DNA from: Sphingobium xanthum
Lineage (GTDB): Bacteria > Pseudomonadota > Alphaproteobacteria > Sphingomonadales > Sphingomonadaceae
Reading direction: 5' to 3'
Assembly: GCF_019737615.1 (NCBI RefSeq)
Contig: NZ_JAHKKS010000017.1
Location: 1-50,025 of the forward strand
DNA length: 50,025 nt
A model generated the notes under the pieces. The model was not told the origin of the DNA and made no database searches. It saw only the letters and a program-made list of their open reading frames with translations. Below are positions 26,971-34,685 of this stretch, piece after piece. The stretch's first letter is position 1, and each line of letters starts with the position of its first letter. Both the position numbers and the translations under genes were made by a program.

Positions 26971-27270
26971 GCGTCGTCATTGCCTCCCTTTGCCCGGCGA
27001 CCCGCAACCCTTGCCGCGCCGGACGTAAACACAGGATCGGCACGTCCCCAGACCAGCCATTCGCCTCCGTGCTGCTTCCCGTCTGACAGGGAAGTCCGCG
27101 TCCAAGGGCTGGTATGACGCACCGCGCGCCCGGTTGCCCGGCCACGTTCGGGGGCCTGATAGCGTCCTTGATCGCGATTTGCCAACCTTGATTTTTCGCG
27201 GGCGCGCAGCTTTCTTGACACGCTCGTGACGGCATTGCGACCAGCGCGGGGCAGCCGCTAAGAACGCACG
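26971..27270. promoter_or_regulatory. Divergent intergenic region petA / trmL
   Basis: No gene is supported here. For trmL, TTGACA at 27214-27219 is a good -35 candidate about 50 bases before its start, but no clear -10 follows. The petA side contains a small CTTCCCG.../...AGGGAAG dyad near 27075-27092. I see no strong operator. Confidence 0.4.
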
Positions 27271-27729
27271 ATGCGCATCGCTCTCTATCAGCCGGACATC
27301 GCCGGCAATGTCGGCACAATCCTGCGCCTCGCCGCCTGCTGGCAAGTCGGCGTCGATGTCGTCCTGCCGTGTGGTTTCCCGGCCTCGGACGCACAGTTGA
27401 AGCGCGCCGCCATGGACTATGGCGGACATGTCGAGGTTACCCGCCATGCCGATTTCGAGGCCTTTGCCGCTGCCCGCCTGACCGGCGGCGGCCGCCTCGT
27501 CGCCCTCACTAGCAGCGGCGACACGCGGTTGCCGGACGCCGGATTCGCGCCGGACGACATTCTCCTCATGGGGCGCGAAAGTGCGGGTCTTCCGCCGGAG
27601 ATCCGCGACTCAGCCGCCGTGCGGGTGCGCATTCCGATGGCGACGGGCTTTCGCTCCTTGAATCTCGCCGTGGCAACGGGCATCGCGCTCAGCGAAGCCC
27701 TGAGACAGACCGGACAATTTCCAGAATGA
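27271..27729 (+). CDS. trmL: tRNA (cytidine(34)-2'-O)-methyltransferase
   Basis: This small SPOUT methyltransferase (152 residues) methylates the ribose of wobble C34/U34 in leucine tRNAs using SAM. It has the N-terminal ALYQPDIAGNVGTILRLA and the C-terminal trefoil knot LLMGRESAGLPPEI ... VRIPMATGFRSLNLAVATGIALSE. The length is typical of TrmL. Its end overlaps the hemF start by four bases (ATGA), so the two are co-translated. Confidence 0.93.
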   Translation: MRIALYQPDIAGNVGTILRLAACWQVGVDVVLPCGFPASDAQLKRAAMDYGGHVEVTRHADFEAFAAARLTGGGRLVALTSSGDTRLPDAGFAPDDILLMGRESAGLPPEIRDSAAVRVRIPMATGFRSLNLAVATGIALSEALRQTGQFPE

Positions 27730-28607
27730 GCGCTCCCTCCCCCATTGCCCTGGACACCGAACAACAGGCCGCGCGTGACTGGTTCGAGAGCCTGCGTGAC
27801 CGCATCTGCGCGGCCTTCGAGGCGATCGAGCGCGAAGCGGGGAGCGACGCCGCCTTCGACTATATCAGTTGGTGGCGCGAGCAGGAGGGCGCGCCCGTGG
27901 GGCCGATCGATCAGGGCGGCGGTGGTGGTGGCGTGCGCGGTGTCATGAAAGGCAAGGTGTTCGAGAAGGTCGGCGTCAACGTCTCGACCGTGGGCGGCGC
28001 CTTCTCGCCGGAATTCGCGCGGACGATCCATGGCGCGGGCGAGGACAATCCCGGCTTCTTCGCGACCGGCATCAGCCTCGTCGCGCACATGACCAACCCG
28101 CATGTTCCCGCCGTCCACATGAACACGCGCATGCTTGTGACGACCAAGCGCTGGTTCGGCGGCGGCGCCGATCTCAACCCGCCGATCGTCTACGACGAGG
28201 ATCGCGACGACTTCCACGCGGCTTTCAAAGCCGCCTGCGACGCGCACGAATCCGGCGACTATCCGCACTTCAGCAAATGGGCGGATGACTATTTCTACAT
28301 CCCGCATCGCCAGGTGCATCGCGGCGTCGGCGGCATCTTCTACGATCATCTCGAAGGCGATTTCGACGATAGCTTCGCGTTCACCCGCGCGGTCGGCGAG
28401 GCGTTTCTGGATGTCTTCCCGAAGATTGTCCGGCGGCGGATGGGCATTGCCTGGACGCCGGAAGAGGAGGCGGCGCTGCTCGAATGGCGCGGACGCTATG
28501 TCGAGTTCAACCTGGTCCATGATCGCGGTACGCTGTTCGGACTCAAGACAGGGGGCAACATCGATGCCATCCTGATGAGCCTGCCACCGCGCGTCACCTG
28601 GAGCTGA
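27726..28607 (+). CDS. hemF: Oxygen-dependent coproporphyrinogen-III oxidase
   Basis: Converts coproporphyrinogen III to protoporphyrinogen IX with O2 in haem synthesis. The 293-residue protein has the family's GGGGGVRGVMKGKVFEKVGVN, HMNTRMLVTTKRWFGGGADLNP and HRGVGGIFYDHLEG. Near the end are the conserved EFNLVHDRGTLFGLKTGGN and ILMSLPP. It is an aerobic enzyme, in line with the bc1 complex next door. It is coupled to trmL by a four-base overlap. Confidence 0.96.
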   Translation: MSAPSPIALDTEQQAARDWFESLRDRICAAFEAIEREAGSDAAFDYISWWREQEGAPVGPIDQGGGGGGVRGVMKGKVFEKVGVNVSTVGGAFSPEFARTIHGAGEDNPGFFATGISLVAHMTNPHVPAVHMNTRMLVTTKRWFGGGADLNPPIVYDEDRDDFHAAFKAACDAHESGDYPHFSKWADDYFYIPHRQVHRGVGGIFYDHLEGDFDDSFAFTRAVGEAFLDVFPKIVRRRMGIAWTPEEEAALLEWRGRYVEFNLVHDRGTLFGLKTGGNIDAILMSLPPRVTWS

Positions 28608-28615
28608 CAGTCGGC

Positions 28616-29383
28616 TCAGAGGCCGCCGCGCTGCTCCCATACCGCCACGGCGGGGGCCGTCGCAGCGCGATAGAGCGCGGCAGACACCAGCACGGTCACC
28701 AGCGCGAAGGCGGTTTCCAGGAAGCTGCCGACGATGCTCATCGCGAAGTCGGCAATCTCCTGCGACAACAGCAGCTCCGCCACGATGCCGGTCAGCGACG
28801 TCACGATCGTCGCAACGATCAGCATGACAACGAAGATGACCAGCAGTAGGCCGAAGATCTTCCAGCCATTGTCGCGCGTGAGCTCGGCGCTGCGCTGGAG
28901 CATCGTCAGCGGGTTGCCGGGGCGCTCGGCCGCCGCGACTGGCGCGACGAGCGCGAAGCGGCCGATCAGGTAGAAGCCCGGCAGCAGGAACAGGAACAGC
29001 CCCGTCATGACGCCGAAGCCCTGGAGAATATTGGCGATGATATAGCTTGGCAGGATGAGGAGCGCCGCCCGCAGCGATTCGCCGACCGTCAGTCGCTCGG
29101 CGCGCAGCAACAGCGACTGCAAGGCGAGGATGCCGAAGGAGGTAACCAGCCCGTGGATCAGCAGCACATGCCAGTTGGCAGCGGCGAAATCGGAAAAGCG
29201 CGCCATCACCTCGGCACCGGTCGGCGTCTCGGAAGCTGCTTCCGCCAGGGGCGTCATGAACTGATCGGCGAGAATGCCGGGCAGCAGCAGGAACATGCCG
29301 GCGATCGCGGTCAGCAGGTCGCGATTGATCGCGGCCATCGCCTTGGCGTCGTCCCAGACGATATTGAGGTCGATCTTCTTCAC
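28616..29383 (-). CDS. Polytopic membrane protein of unknown function
   Basis: A 255-residue protein with about six hydrophobic segments, for example AIAGMFLLLPGILADQF, VLLIHGLVTSFGILALQSLLL, GVMTGLFLFLLPGFYLIGRF and IFGLLLVIFVVMLIVATIVTSL. It resembles membrane proteins annotated as glycerophosphodiesterase membrane-domain or YciC-like, but has no catalytic motif I can identify. A GTG start at 29383 (VKKIDLNIVWDDA) is chosen because CCGGAG lies eight bases upstream; the frame runs further but the extra residues look like non-coding sequence. It is convergent with hemF, only eight bases away, and divergent from lipB. Confidence 0.7.
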   Translation of the reverse strand: MKKIDLNIVWDDAKAMAAINRDLLTAIAGMFLLLPGILADQFMTPLAEAASETPTGAEVMARFSDFAAANWHVLLIHGLVTSFGILALQSLLLRAERLTVGESLRAALLILPSYIIANILQGFGVMTGLFLFLLPGFYLIGRFALVAPVAAAERPGNPLTMLQRSAELTRDNGWKIFGLLLVIFVVMLIVATIVTSLTGIVAELLLSQEIADFAMSIVGSFLETAFALVTVLVSAALYRAATAPAVAVWEQRGGL

Positions 29384-29488
29384 ACAGGCGCTCCGGTTCG
29401 TTCGGCTCGATAGGCAATATCGCGCCAAAGGACCAGAGGCGGCACGGCGCTTGCCAAAATTCCGCGCGGCGCCCATCTCCCCGGCAGG

Positions 29489-30175
29489 ATGAGCATCGCA
29501 ATTTCCCTCCCCGGCAACATCGAATGGCGCAGCGAACCCGGCCTACTGGACTATGCGGCGGGTCTCGTGGAGATGGAGGCCCGTGCGAGCGCAATCGCTG
29601 TGGGCCAAGCGGAAGAACGCATCTGGCTGGTCGAGCATCCGCCGCTCTACACCGCCGGCACCAGCGCGCAGGCGGCCGACCTGCTGACCGCGCAGTTCCC
29701 GGTCCACGAGACCGGCCGCGGCGGGCAATATACCTATCATGGGCCGGGACAGCGCGTGGTCTATCTCAATCTCGATCTCGGCCGGCGCGGCAAGGACATC
29801 CGCCGGTTCGTGCAGGCGCTGGAAGGCTGGATGATCGCCGCGCTGGCCGACCTCGGCGTGCCCGCCTGGACGGCGGAAGGCCGCATCGGCGTCTGGACCA
29901 ATGGGCCCGACGGCGCGGAAGCCAAGATCGGCGCCATCGGCGTGCGCGTGCGCAAATGGGTGACGCTGCACGGCCTCTCGATCAACGTCGCGCCAGACCT
30001 GCGCCATTATGACGGCATCGTGCCCTGCGGCATCTCCGCGTTCGGCGTCACCAGCCTGGCCGACCTTGGCCGTCCCGCCGACATGGCGACGCTGGACACC
30101 GCTCTCGCCAGGCATGCTCCGGCCATGCTGTCCGCAATCGAGACAGCGGATAAGGCCGCCCAATCGCCCACTTGA
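29489..30175 (+). CDS. lipB: Octanoyl-[acyl-carrier-protein]:protein transferase
   Basis: Transfers octanoyl groups from ACP to lipoyl domains, the first step of endogenous lipoate synthesis. The 228 residues show the signature [13 protein letters not shown] (about 77-89), the active-site Lys in [18 protein letters not shown] and the catalytic Cys in DGIVPCGIS. Length is usual for alphaproteobacterial LipB. The ATG at 29489 follows CCGGCAGG. No lipA is nearby. Confidence 0.95.
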   Translation: MSIAISLPGNIEWRSEPGLLDYAAGLVEMEARASAIAVGQAEERIWLVEHPPLYTAGTSAQAADLLTAQFPVHETGRGGQYTYHGPGQRVVYLNLDLGRRGKDIRRFVQALEGWMIAALADLGVPAWTAEGRIGVWTNGPDGAEAKIGAIGVRVRKWVTLHGLSINVAPDLRHYDGIVPCGISAFGVTSLADLGRPADMATLDTALARHAPAMLSAIETADKAAQSPT

Positions 30176-30269
30176 GGCTTAGCGCCGAGCTAACTAAGGT
30201 TCGCCCCTTCAGCCGGCGCACGGGTCGCACGCCAAAAGGCAAGGCCGGCCACGAAGGAGAATGAGAGAG

Positions 30270-30557
30270 ATGCTTCGTACCACCCTCCAGCGCATGTCCA
30301 TTGCCCTGCCCCTCGCCGGCGCCTGCCTGCTGCTCGCCGGATGCGGCGGCGGCACGGAGACCACCGGCAATGCGGTCGAGATGCGCGACATGGAAGTGGT
30401 CGACGGCACGGTCAATGACAGCATGACCGATCTCGACGCGGTGAAGGCCGATGGCCTCGGCGCGGTCAACAATGCCGGCAGCGTCAGCCGCGCCAATGGC
30501 GCTCAGCCCGCGGAAGGCGGCAATAGCGGCGACACCGAGACCGTCGCCTCCGAATAG
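30270..30557 (+). CDS. Small predicted lipoprotein
   Basis: The 95-residue product has a signal sequence ending in the lipobox LLLAGC (Cys25 from this start). The mature part is low in complexity, rich in Gly, Asn, Asp, Thr and Ala, with no recognisable domain. The ATG at 30270 is preferred because AAGGAGA ends nine bases upstream; another ATG at 30261 would touch that site. It has no clear functional partner: lipB is 94 bases upstream and queE is convergent, four bases away. Confidence 0.7.
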   Translation: MLRTTLQRMSIALPLAGACLLLAGCGGGTETTGNAVEMRDMEVVDGTVNDSMTDLDAVKADGLGAVNNAGSVSRANGAQPAEGGNSGDTETVASE

Positions 30558-30560
30558 ACC

Positions 30561-31202
30561 CTATTTCAGCCCCAGCAGCTTGTGCGTCTGGAGCGAGAGC
30601 CGCCAGCGGCTGTCGCTCATGACGAGCGCGATCGCGGCTGCACGGCTTTCGGCATTCGCGGCCTCCGAGCCGCAGTCCATCGGCTGCACCAGATAGTTGT
30701 CGAAATCCCAGTCGAGCAGCGTTCGCGGGTCGATCCCCTGCTGCGGCCAGACCAGCTTGAGCTCATGCCCGGCTCGCTGAACGACCTCGCTGCCGGCCTT
30801 GGGGCTGATGCAGAGCCAGTCGATGCCCTTGGGCGCGGGAAGCGTGCCGTTGCTCTCGACTGCGATCTCGAAGCCCGCGTCATGCAGCGCCGCGATCAAC
30901 GGTGGATCGAGCTGCAGCATCGGCTCGCCGCCGGTCACGACCAGGAAGCGCGCGCCGCTCTCCTCGCCCCAGAGCGCTGCAGCCGCCCCGGCCAGCGCTG
31001 AAGCGTCGGCAAACTTGCCGCCATTATCGCCATCCATGCCGACGAAGTCGGTATCGCAGAACTGGCAGATCGCTTTCGCCCGGTCGACCTCGCGCCCGGT
31101 CCACAGATTGCAGCCGGCAAAGCGCAGGAACACCGCGCGGCGCCCGGCCTGCATTCCCTCGCCCTGCAAGGTGAGGAACATTTCCTTGACGGCATAGCTC
31201 AT
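30561..31202 (-). CDS. queE: 7-carboxy-7-deazaguanine synthase
   Basis: A radical-SAM enzyme that contracts 6-carboxytetrahydropterin to CDG in the queuosine pathway. The 213-residue protein begins MSYAVKEMFLTLQGEGMQAGRRAVFLRFAGCN (first and last parts at residues 1-10 and 26-32). Its cluster Cys residues lie in AGCNLW and CQFCDTDF, the wide-spaced form (Cys-x14-Cys-x2-Cys) usual in alphaproteobacteria rather than the plain Cx3Cx2C. LVVTGGEPMLQ follows. It is ten bases downstream of queC, which acts next in the pathway. The open frame extends to 31328 but the start at 31202 fits the family. Confidence 0.94.
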   Translation of the reverse strand: MSYAVKEMFLTLQGEGMQAGRRAVFLRFAGCNLWTGREVDRAKAICQFCDTDFVGMDGDNGGKFADASALAGAAAALWGEESGARFLVVTGGEPMLQLDPPLIAALHDAGFEIAVESNGTLPAPKGIDWLCISPKAGSEVVQRAGHELKLVWPQQGIDPRTLLDWDFDNYLVQPMDCGSEAANAESRAAAIALVMSDSRWRLSLQTHKLLGLK

Positions 31203-31212
31203 CGCCGGAGGC

Positions 31213-31902
31213 TCAGGGCTGCGTCGCGTAGCGCGTGGGATCGGACAGGCCGGCTTCGATGAAGCCCTTGGACCGCAGGCGACAACTGTCGCACAGGCCA
31301 CAGTGCAACTCGTCCGGTGTCGGATCATAGCAGGACCAGCTCATGCCCGCATCGAGACCGAGGCGCGCGGCCTCCGTCGCGATCTGCGCCTTGGTCATAT
31401 GCTGTAGCGGCGCCTCGATGCGCACGCCATGCCCCTCGACGCCCTGCTTGGTCGCCAGCGCGGCCATGCGCTCGAACGCCTCGATGAATTCGGGCCGGCA
31501 ATCGGGATAGCCCGAATAATCGAGCGCGTTGACGCCGATATAGATCTGCTCGGCGCCCACGACTTCGGCGAGACCCAGAGTGAGCGCGAGGAAGATGCTG
31601 TTGCGCGCCGGCACATAAGTGACCGGGATGCCGGCGCCGACGCCGCCCTTGGGCACAGCGATGTCCGCCGTCAGCGCGGAGCCGCCGAACAGCGAGAGAT
31701 CGAGCGGCATCACGATATGCCGCTCGACACCGAGCGCCTGCGCGACGCGGCGCGCGGCGTCCAGCTCGATGCGGTGCCGCTGGTTATAGTCGATCGTAAG
31801 CGCCGCGATGCGGAAGCCGGCTTCGCGCGCGCGTCCGGCCGCCACCATCGAATCAAGGCCGCCCGAAATGAGCGCGACGGCAATAGGTGTCTGGGGAATC
31901 AT
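31213..31902 (-). CDS. queC: 7-cyano-7-deazaguanine synthase
   Basis: ATP-dependent conversion of CDG to preQ0 in queuosine synthesis. The 229-residue protein has the PP-loop [13 protein letters not shown] (about 11-23), [25 protein letters not shown], and [20 protein letters not shown]. The C-terminal zinc ligands are in SWSCYDP and [14 protein letters not shown]. It is first of the queC-queE pair on the minus strand. No queD or preQ1-type leader was seen close by. Confidence 0.95.
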   Translation of the reverse strand: MIPQTPIAVALISGGLDSMVAAGRAREAGFRIAALTIDYNQRHRIELDAARRVAQALGVERHIVMPLDLSLFGGSALTADIAVPKGGVGAGIPVTYVPARNSIFLALTLGLAEVVGAEQIYIGVNALDYSGYPDCRPEFIEAFERMAALATKQGVEGHGVRIEAPLQHMTKAQIATEAARLGLDAGMSWSCYDPTPDELHCGLCDSCRLRSKGFIEAGLSDPTRYATQP

Positions 31903-31959
31903 GCGACGGCGCCTAGCGCAAATCCCGCTTCCGCGCCACTTGGCGGACGCGGGTGCCTC

Positions 31960-32373
31960 TCAGCGTCTCAATGCGATCTTGCAAGTGCCCACGCGGCGCG
32001 CCTCCAGCATCATCGCGAACGGCGTGCCATCCGAGACGCCCTGCGAGTCGATCTGCACCAGCCGCGCCGTCTCGACGCGCACCGCCGTGCGGCCTTGCCC
32101 GGCATGGGCGCAGTCATAAGTGACGGCGACATTCTGCGCGCTGTTCTCCAGCACGAAGCGCTTGCACTGGCGGCCGGGGTGCTGCGGCTGAAGCAGCTGG
32201 CTGGCATCGCCGATGCACAGGCGGCGCGGCAGTGCGGCACTGCCGCGTTCCTTCAGCTCCCATTCGCCGCGCTCGAGGCCGGAAAGCGCATCGAAACCCG
32301 ATTGGGCAACGACGGCCACGGCCGGGCAAGCCACGGCCATGCCGAGTACAGACAGGATAAGCGCCTTGCGCAT
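31960..32373 (-). CDS. Small periplasmic protein, DUF3617-like
   Basis: The 137-residue product has a signal peptide (MRKALILSVLGMAVACPAVAVVAQ). The mature domain has GEWELKERG, LCIGDASQLLQPQHPG, CKRFVLENSAQNVAVTYDC and TARLVQIDSQGV, a pattern like DUF3617 proteins of sphingomonads, with paired Cys that could form disulfides. Function unknown. The ATG at 32373 is chosen for the signal peptide. It is transcribed in the same direction as queC, 57 bases ahead of it, and has a 162-base gap to hslO upstream. Confidence 0.7.
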   Translation of the reverse strand: MRKALILSVLGMAVACPAVAVVAQSGFDALSGLERGEWELKERGSAALPRRLCIGDASQLLQPQHPGRQCKRFVLENSAQNVAVTYDCAHAGQGRTAVRVETARLVQIDSQGVSDGTPFAMMLEARRVGTCKIALRR

Positions 32374-32509
32374 GATACCGCTTGTCTTCCCACTGTTGCC
32401 GCCGCAGCATTCCCTGCCTTGACGGAGCCACGCCCCCAACGCCTCGGAACATAGTATAGAATTTCGACGAGAAAAGGGCACGGTTCGTCGCGCGGTGCCG
32501 AATCAGGTC

Positions 32510-32530
32510 ATGTGACAGCAATTGTCACAT
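32510..32530. promoter_or_regulatory. Inverted repeat between hslO and the DUF3617-like gene
   Basis: ATGTGACA and TGTCACAT form a perfect 8-bp dyad around GCAAT. It lies five bases after the hslO stop and 137 bases before the next start. On the minus strand no T-run follows, so it is not an obvious hslO terminator. It could be an operator; the 9-base TGTGA/TCACA spacing does not fit CRP. Confidence 0.4.
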
Positions 32531-32535
32531 TTTGA

Positions 32536-33450
32536 TCAGTCAGGATTGGACAAATCCGCCAGCGTCACGTCGAAAATCTTCGAGCAGAAGGCGCAATCGA
32601 CCGCGATCACGCCGCGCTCGTCGGCCATCTCGGCCTGTTCCGCCGCTCCGAATCGGGCCAGCACCGAGCGGATATGCACCGGATCGCAGCGACAGCCTTT
32701 GCGGATCTCCACCGCATCGAACGCGCGCACTTCCGGTTCCTCATGGAACAGACGCCAGGCAATGTCGGTGAGCGGCAGGGCCGGATCGGTCAGTTCGCCG
32801 TCCGACAAGGTCCTGCCGAGCATCATGACATGCTCCCAGTCGGGATGATCGTGCCGCACATGCAGCCGCTCGCGTCCGACTTCGCCCTCGGGGAGATGCT
32901 GGAGCAGCATGCCCGCGCCGATGCAGCCTTCACCCGGATCATGCCGCACCGCGATATGGAGGAGGCTGGGAATCTGTTCGGATTGCGCGAAATAATGCTC
33001 GGCCGCCGTGCCGAGGCTCGCGCCTTCGAGCGGCACGATGCCCTGATAGCGCTCGCCGCTCGTCGCCTGATCGAACGTGATGGCAAGGAAGCCCTTGCCG
33101 AACAGGCCGAACAGGCTCGGGCTCTCGCCCAGCTCCGCCAGCCGATCGGCATCGAACTGCGCATAGCCGCGTACCGCGCCGGCCTTGTAGTCGGCGACGA
33201 GCAGCGAGACGACGCCATGCTCGGTCTGCGCCTGCAGGGTGAGCTGGCCGGCATCGTCCTTGAGCAGCGCGCCGAGCAGGCTGGCGAGTACCAGCGCCTC
33301 GGCCACGAGTTTCTCGATCACCGGCGGATAACGATGCGCCGAGAGTACATCGTCCAGCGTGGCGCCCACGCGGGCCAGCCGCCCGCGCACATTGCGGGCG
33401 GGAATGGCAAAGCCGAGGGCTTCGTCGGAAAAGCTGCGGGGGGATGGCAT
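32536..33450 (-). CDS. hslO: Hsp33 redox-regulated chaperone
   Basis: A cytoplasmic holdase switched on by oxidative unfolding. The 304-residue protein has the substrate-binding core (VAEALVLASLLGALLK, LTLQAQTEHGVVSLLVADYKAGAVRGYA) and a C-terminal zinc switch. The switch carries CRC (about 258-260) and CAFC (about 289-292), the four Cys ligands of Hsp33. It is downstream of argF on the same strand but separated by a 209-base gap filled by an inverted-repeat element. Length is normal. Confidence 0.95.
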   Translation of the reverse strand: MPSPRSFSDEALGFAIPARNVRGRLARVGATLDDVLSAHRYPPVIEKLVAEALVLASLLGALLKDDAGQLTLQAQTEHGVVSLLVADYKAGAVRGYAQFDADRLAELGESPSLFGLFGKGFLAITFDQATSGERYQGIVPLEGASLGTAAEHYFAQSEQIPSLLHIAVRHDPGEGCIGAGMLLQHLPEGEVGRERLHVRHDHPDWEHVMMLGRTLSDGELTDPALPLTDIAWRLFHEEPEVRAFDAVEIRKGCRCDPVHIRSVLARFGAAEQAEMADERGVIAVDCAFCSKIFDVTLADLSNPD

Positions 33451-33503
33451 GGGATGCAGATAGGGATGCGAAGGCGAAATGTCTAAGGGTGGGCGCGATC
33501 ATT

Positions 33504-33648
33504 CCTCTCCCCTCGCGGGAGAGGATAGCGAAGCTTGTCGCCAAAGGCGGCTAGCGCAGCTTGGAGAGGGGGAAGGTCAGCGCGGCTGTGCCCCCTCTCC
33601 CTCCCACCGCTTCGCGGCAGGCCCCTCCCTCTCCCGCGAGGGGAGAGG
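33504..33648. repeat. Intergenic inverted-repeat element (CTCTCCC family)
   Basis: CTCTCCCCTCGCGGGAGAG at 33505-33523 and its exact reverse complement at 33629-33647 enclose further CCCTCTCCC/GGAGAGGGGG segments. The whole element can fold into a long imperfect hairpin. A related unit, CCCTCTCCCGC-GAAA-GCGGGAGAGGG, occurs at 47011-47036. It looks like a dispersed REP/BIME-type repeat and fills the argF-hslO gap, where it may also stop or stabilise transcripts. Confidence 0.7.
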
Positions 33649-33659
33649 GCAAGAAAAGC

Positions 33660-34592
33660 TTACCCCAGCAATCCGAACGCCCAGAGCAGCACCGACTTCT
33701 GCGCGTGGAGGCGGTTCTCCGCCTCGTCCCAGATCAGCGACTGCGGGCCGTCGATCACCTCGGCGGTCACTTCCTCGCCGCGATGCGCGGGCAGGCAGTG
33801 CAGGAACTTGGCGCCCGGCCTGGCGCGCGCCATCAGCTGCGCCGTCACCTGATAAGGCATCATCGCCTTCAACTTCTCCTCGCCACCGGCCTGGCCCATC
33901 GAGATCCAGGTGTCGGTAACGACGACGTCGGCACCCGTGGCCGCCTCGATCGCGTCGCGGGTCAGGGTGATGGTCGCGCCGCGCTGCTGCGCCGCCGCCG
34001 CGAAGCGCGGATCGGGATCGTAGCCCTGCGGCACGCCGACCCGCACGTCGAACTTGAACAGGCCCGCCGCCTCGATGATCGAGTGCAGCACATTATTGCC
34101 GTCGCCCAGCCATGCCCACTGGCTGCCGGGCAGCGCGACGCCATGCTCGGCGACGGTCAGCAGGTCCGCCACGATCTGGCAGGGATGGGAATCATCGGTA
34201 AGGCCATTGATCACCGGCACGCTGGCATAGCGCGCCATTTCGTCGATCTTCGCATGATCGTCGGTGCGGATCATGATCGCATCGACCATCCGGCTCAGCA
34301 CGCGCGCAGTATCCGCCACGGTCTCACCACGGCCTAGCTGGCTCGTGCCGGCGTCGAGAATGAGCGAGGTCCCGCCGAGCTGGCGGATCGCCATGTCGAA
34401 CGAGACGCGCGTGCGCGTCGAGTTCTTCTCGAAGATCATGCCGAGCGTGCGACCGGCCAGCGGGGCGTCCTTGTCGGCAGCGCCCTTGGGCATGCCGGCG
34501 CGGGCCGCCTTGCGATCGATCGCGTCGGCGATCATCGCGGCGATAGCATCGCCGCCGGCGTCGGAAAGATTGAGGAAATGCCGTATCGTCAA
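33660..34592 (-). CDS. argF: Ornithine carbamoyltransferase
   Basis: Makes citrulline from ornithine and carbamoyl phosphate in arginine synthesis. The 310 residues include the carbamoyl-phosphate loop [35 protein letters not shown] and the [10 protein letters not shown] active-site motif. Translation seems to start at TTG (34592), giving the family-typical [10 protein letters not shown]. Its Shine-Dalgarno (CAGGAG, complement of 34601-34606) lies inside the arm of a 27-bp inverted repeat. It follows argD on the same strand, so the pair is probably one operon. Confidence 0.95.
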   Translation of the reverse strand: MTIRHFLNLSDAGGDAIAAMIADAIDRKAARAGMPKGAADKDAPLAGRTLGMIFEKNSTRTRVSFDMAIRQLGGTSLILDAGTSQLGRGETVADTARVLSRMVDAIMIRTDDHAKIDEMARYASVPVINGLTDDSHPCQIVADLLTVAEHGVALPGSQWAWLGDGNNVLHSIIEAAGLFKFDVRVGVPQGYDPDPRFAAAAQQRGATITLTRDAIEAATGADVVVTDTWISMGQAGGEEKLKAMMPYQVTAQLMARARPGAKFLHCLPAHRGEEVTAEVIDGPQSLIWDEAENRLHAQKSVLLWAFGLLG

Positions 34593-34599
34593 CGGAAGT

Positions 34600-34672
34600 G
34601 CTCCTGCGGAAGCAGGAGCCCAGGGCGGTAGGGCGCCGCCGCTGGGCCCTGGGCTCCTGCTTCCGCAGGAGC
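34600..34672. repeat. 27-bp perfect inverted repeat between argD and argF (REP-like)
   Basis: Bases 34600-34626 and 34646-34672 are exact reverse complements separated by 19 bases. Each arm also contains a smaller palindrome (GCTCCTGC-GGAA-GCAGGAGC). This is the form of sphingomonad REP elements, often duplicated in a genome. It occupies nearly all of the argD-argF spacer, and one arm supplies the argF ribosome-binding site. Confidence 0.8.
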
Positions 34673-34685
34673 GCTAGGAAAGTGC

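Noticed and set aside
27177..27191. A second FNR-like box before trmL/petA (TTGATCGCGATTTG region)
   Set aside because: Only the first half matches TTGAT; the second half differs from ATCAA at several positions.
27417..29594. 725-codon minus-strand ORF across trmL, hemF and lipB
   Set aside because: It runs antisense to hemF and trmL, which have clear family motifs, and shows no domain of its own.
31903..31959. A preQ1 riboswitch for queC
   Set aside because: The gap is short and has neither the preQ1-I hairpin/A-rich tail nor a plausible pseudoknot.
32512..32529. A CRP-type site (TGTGA...TCACA) after hslO
   Set aside because: The half-sites are nine bases apart, not six, so it does not fit the CRP consensus.
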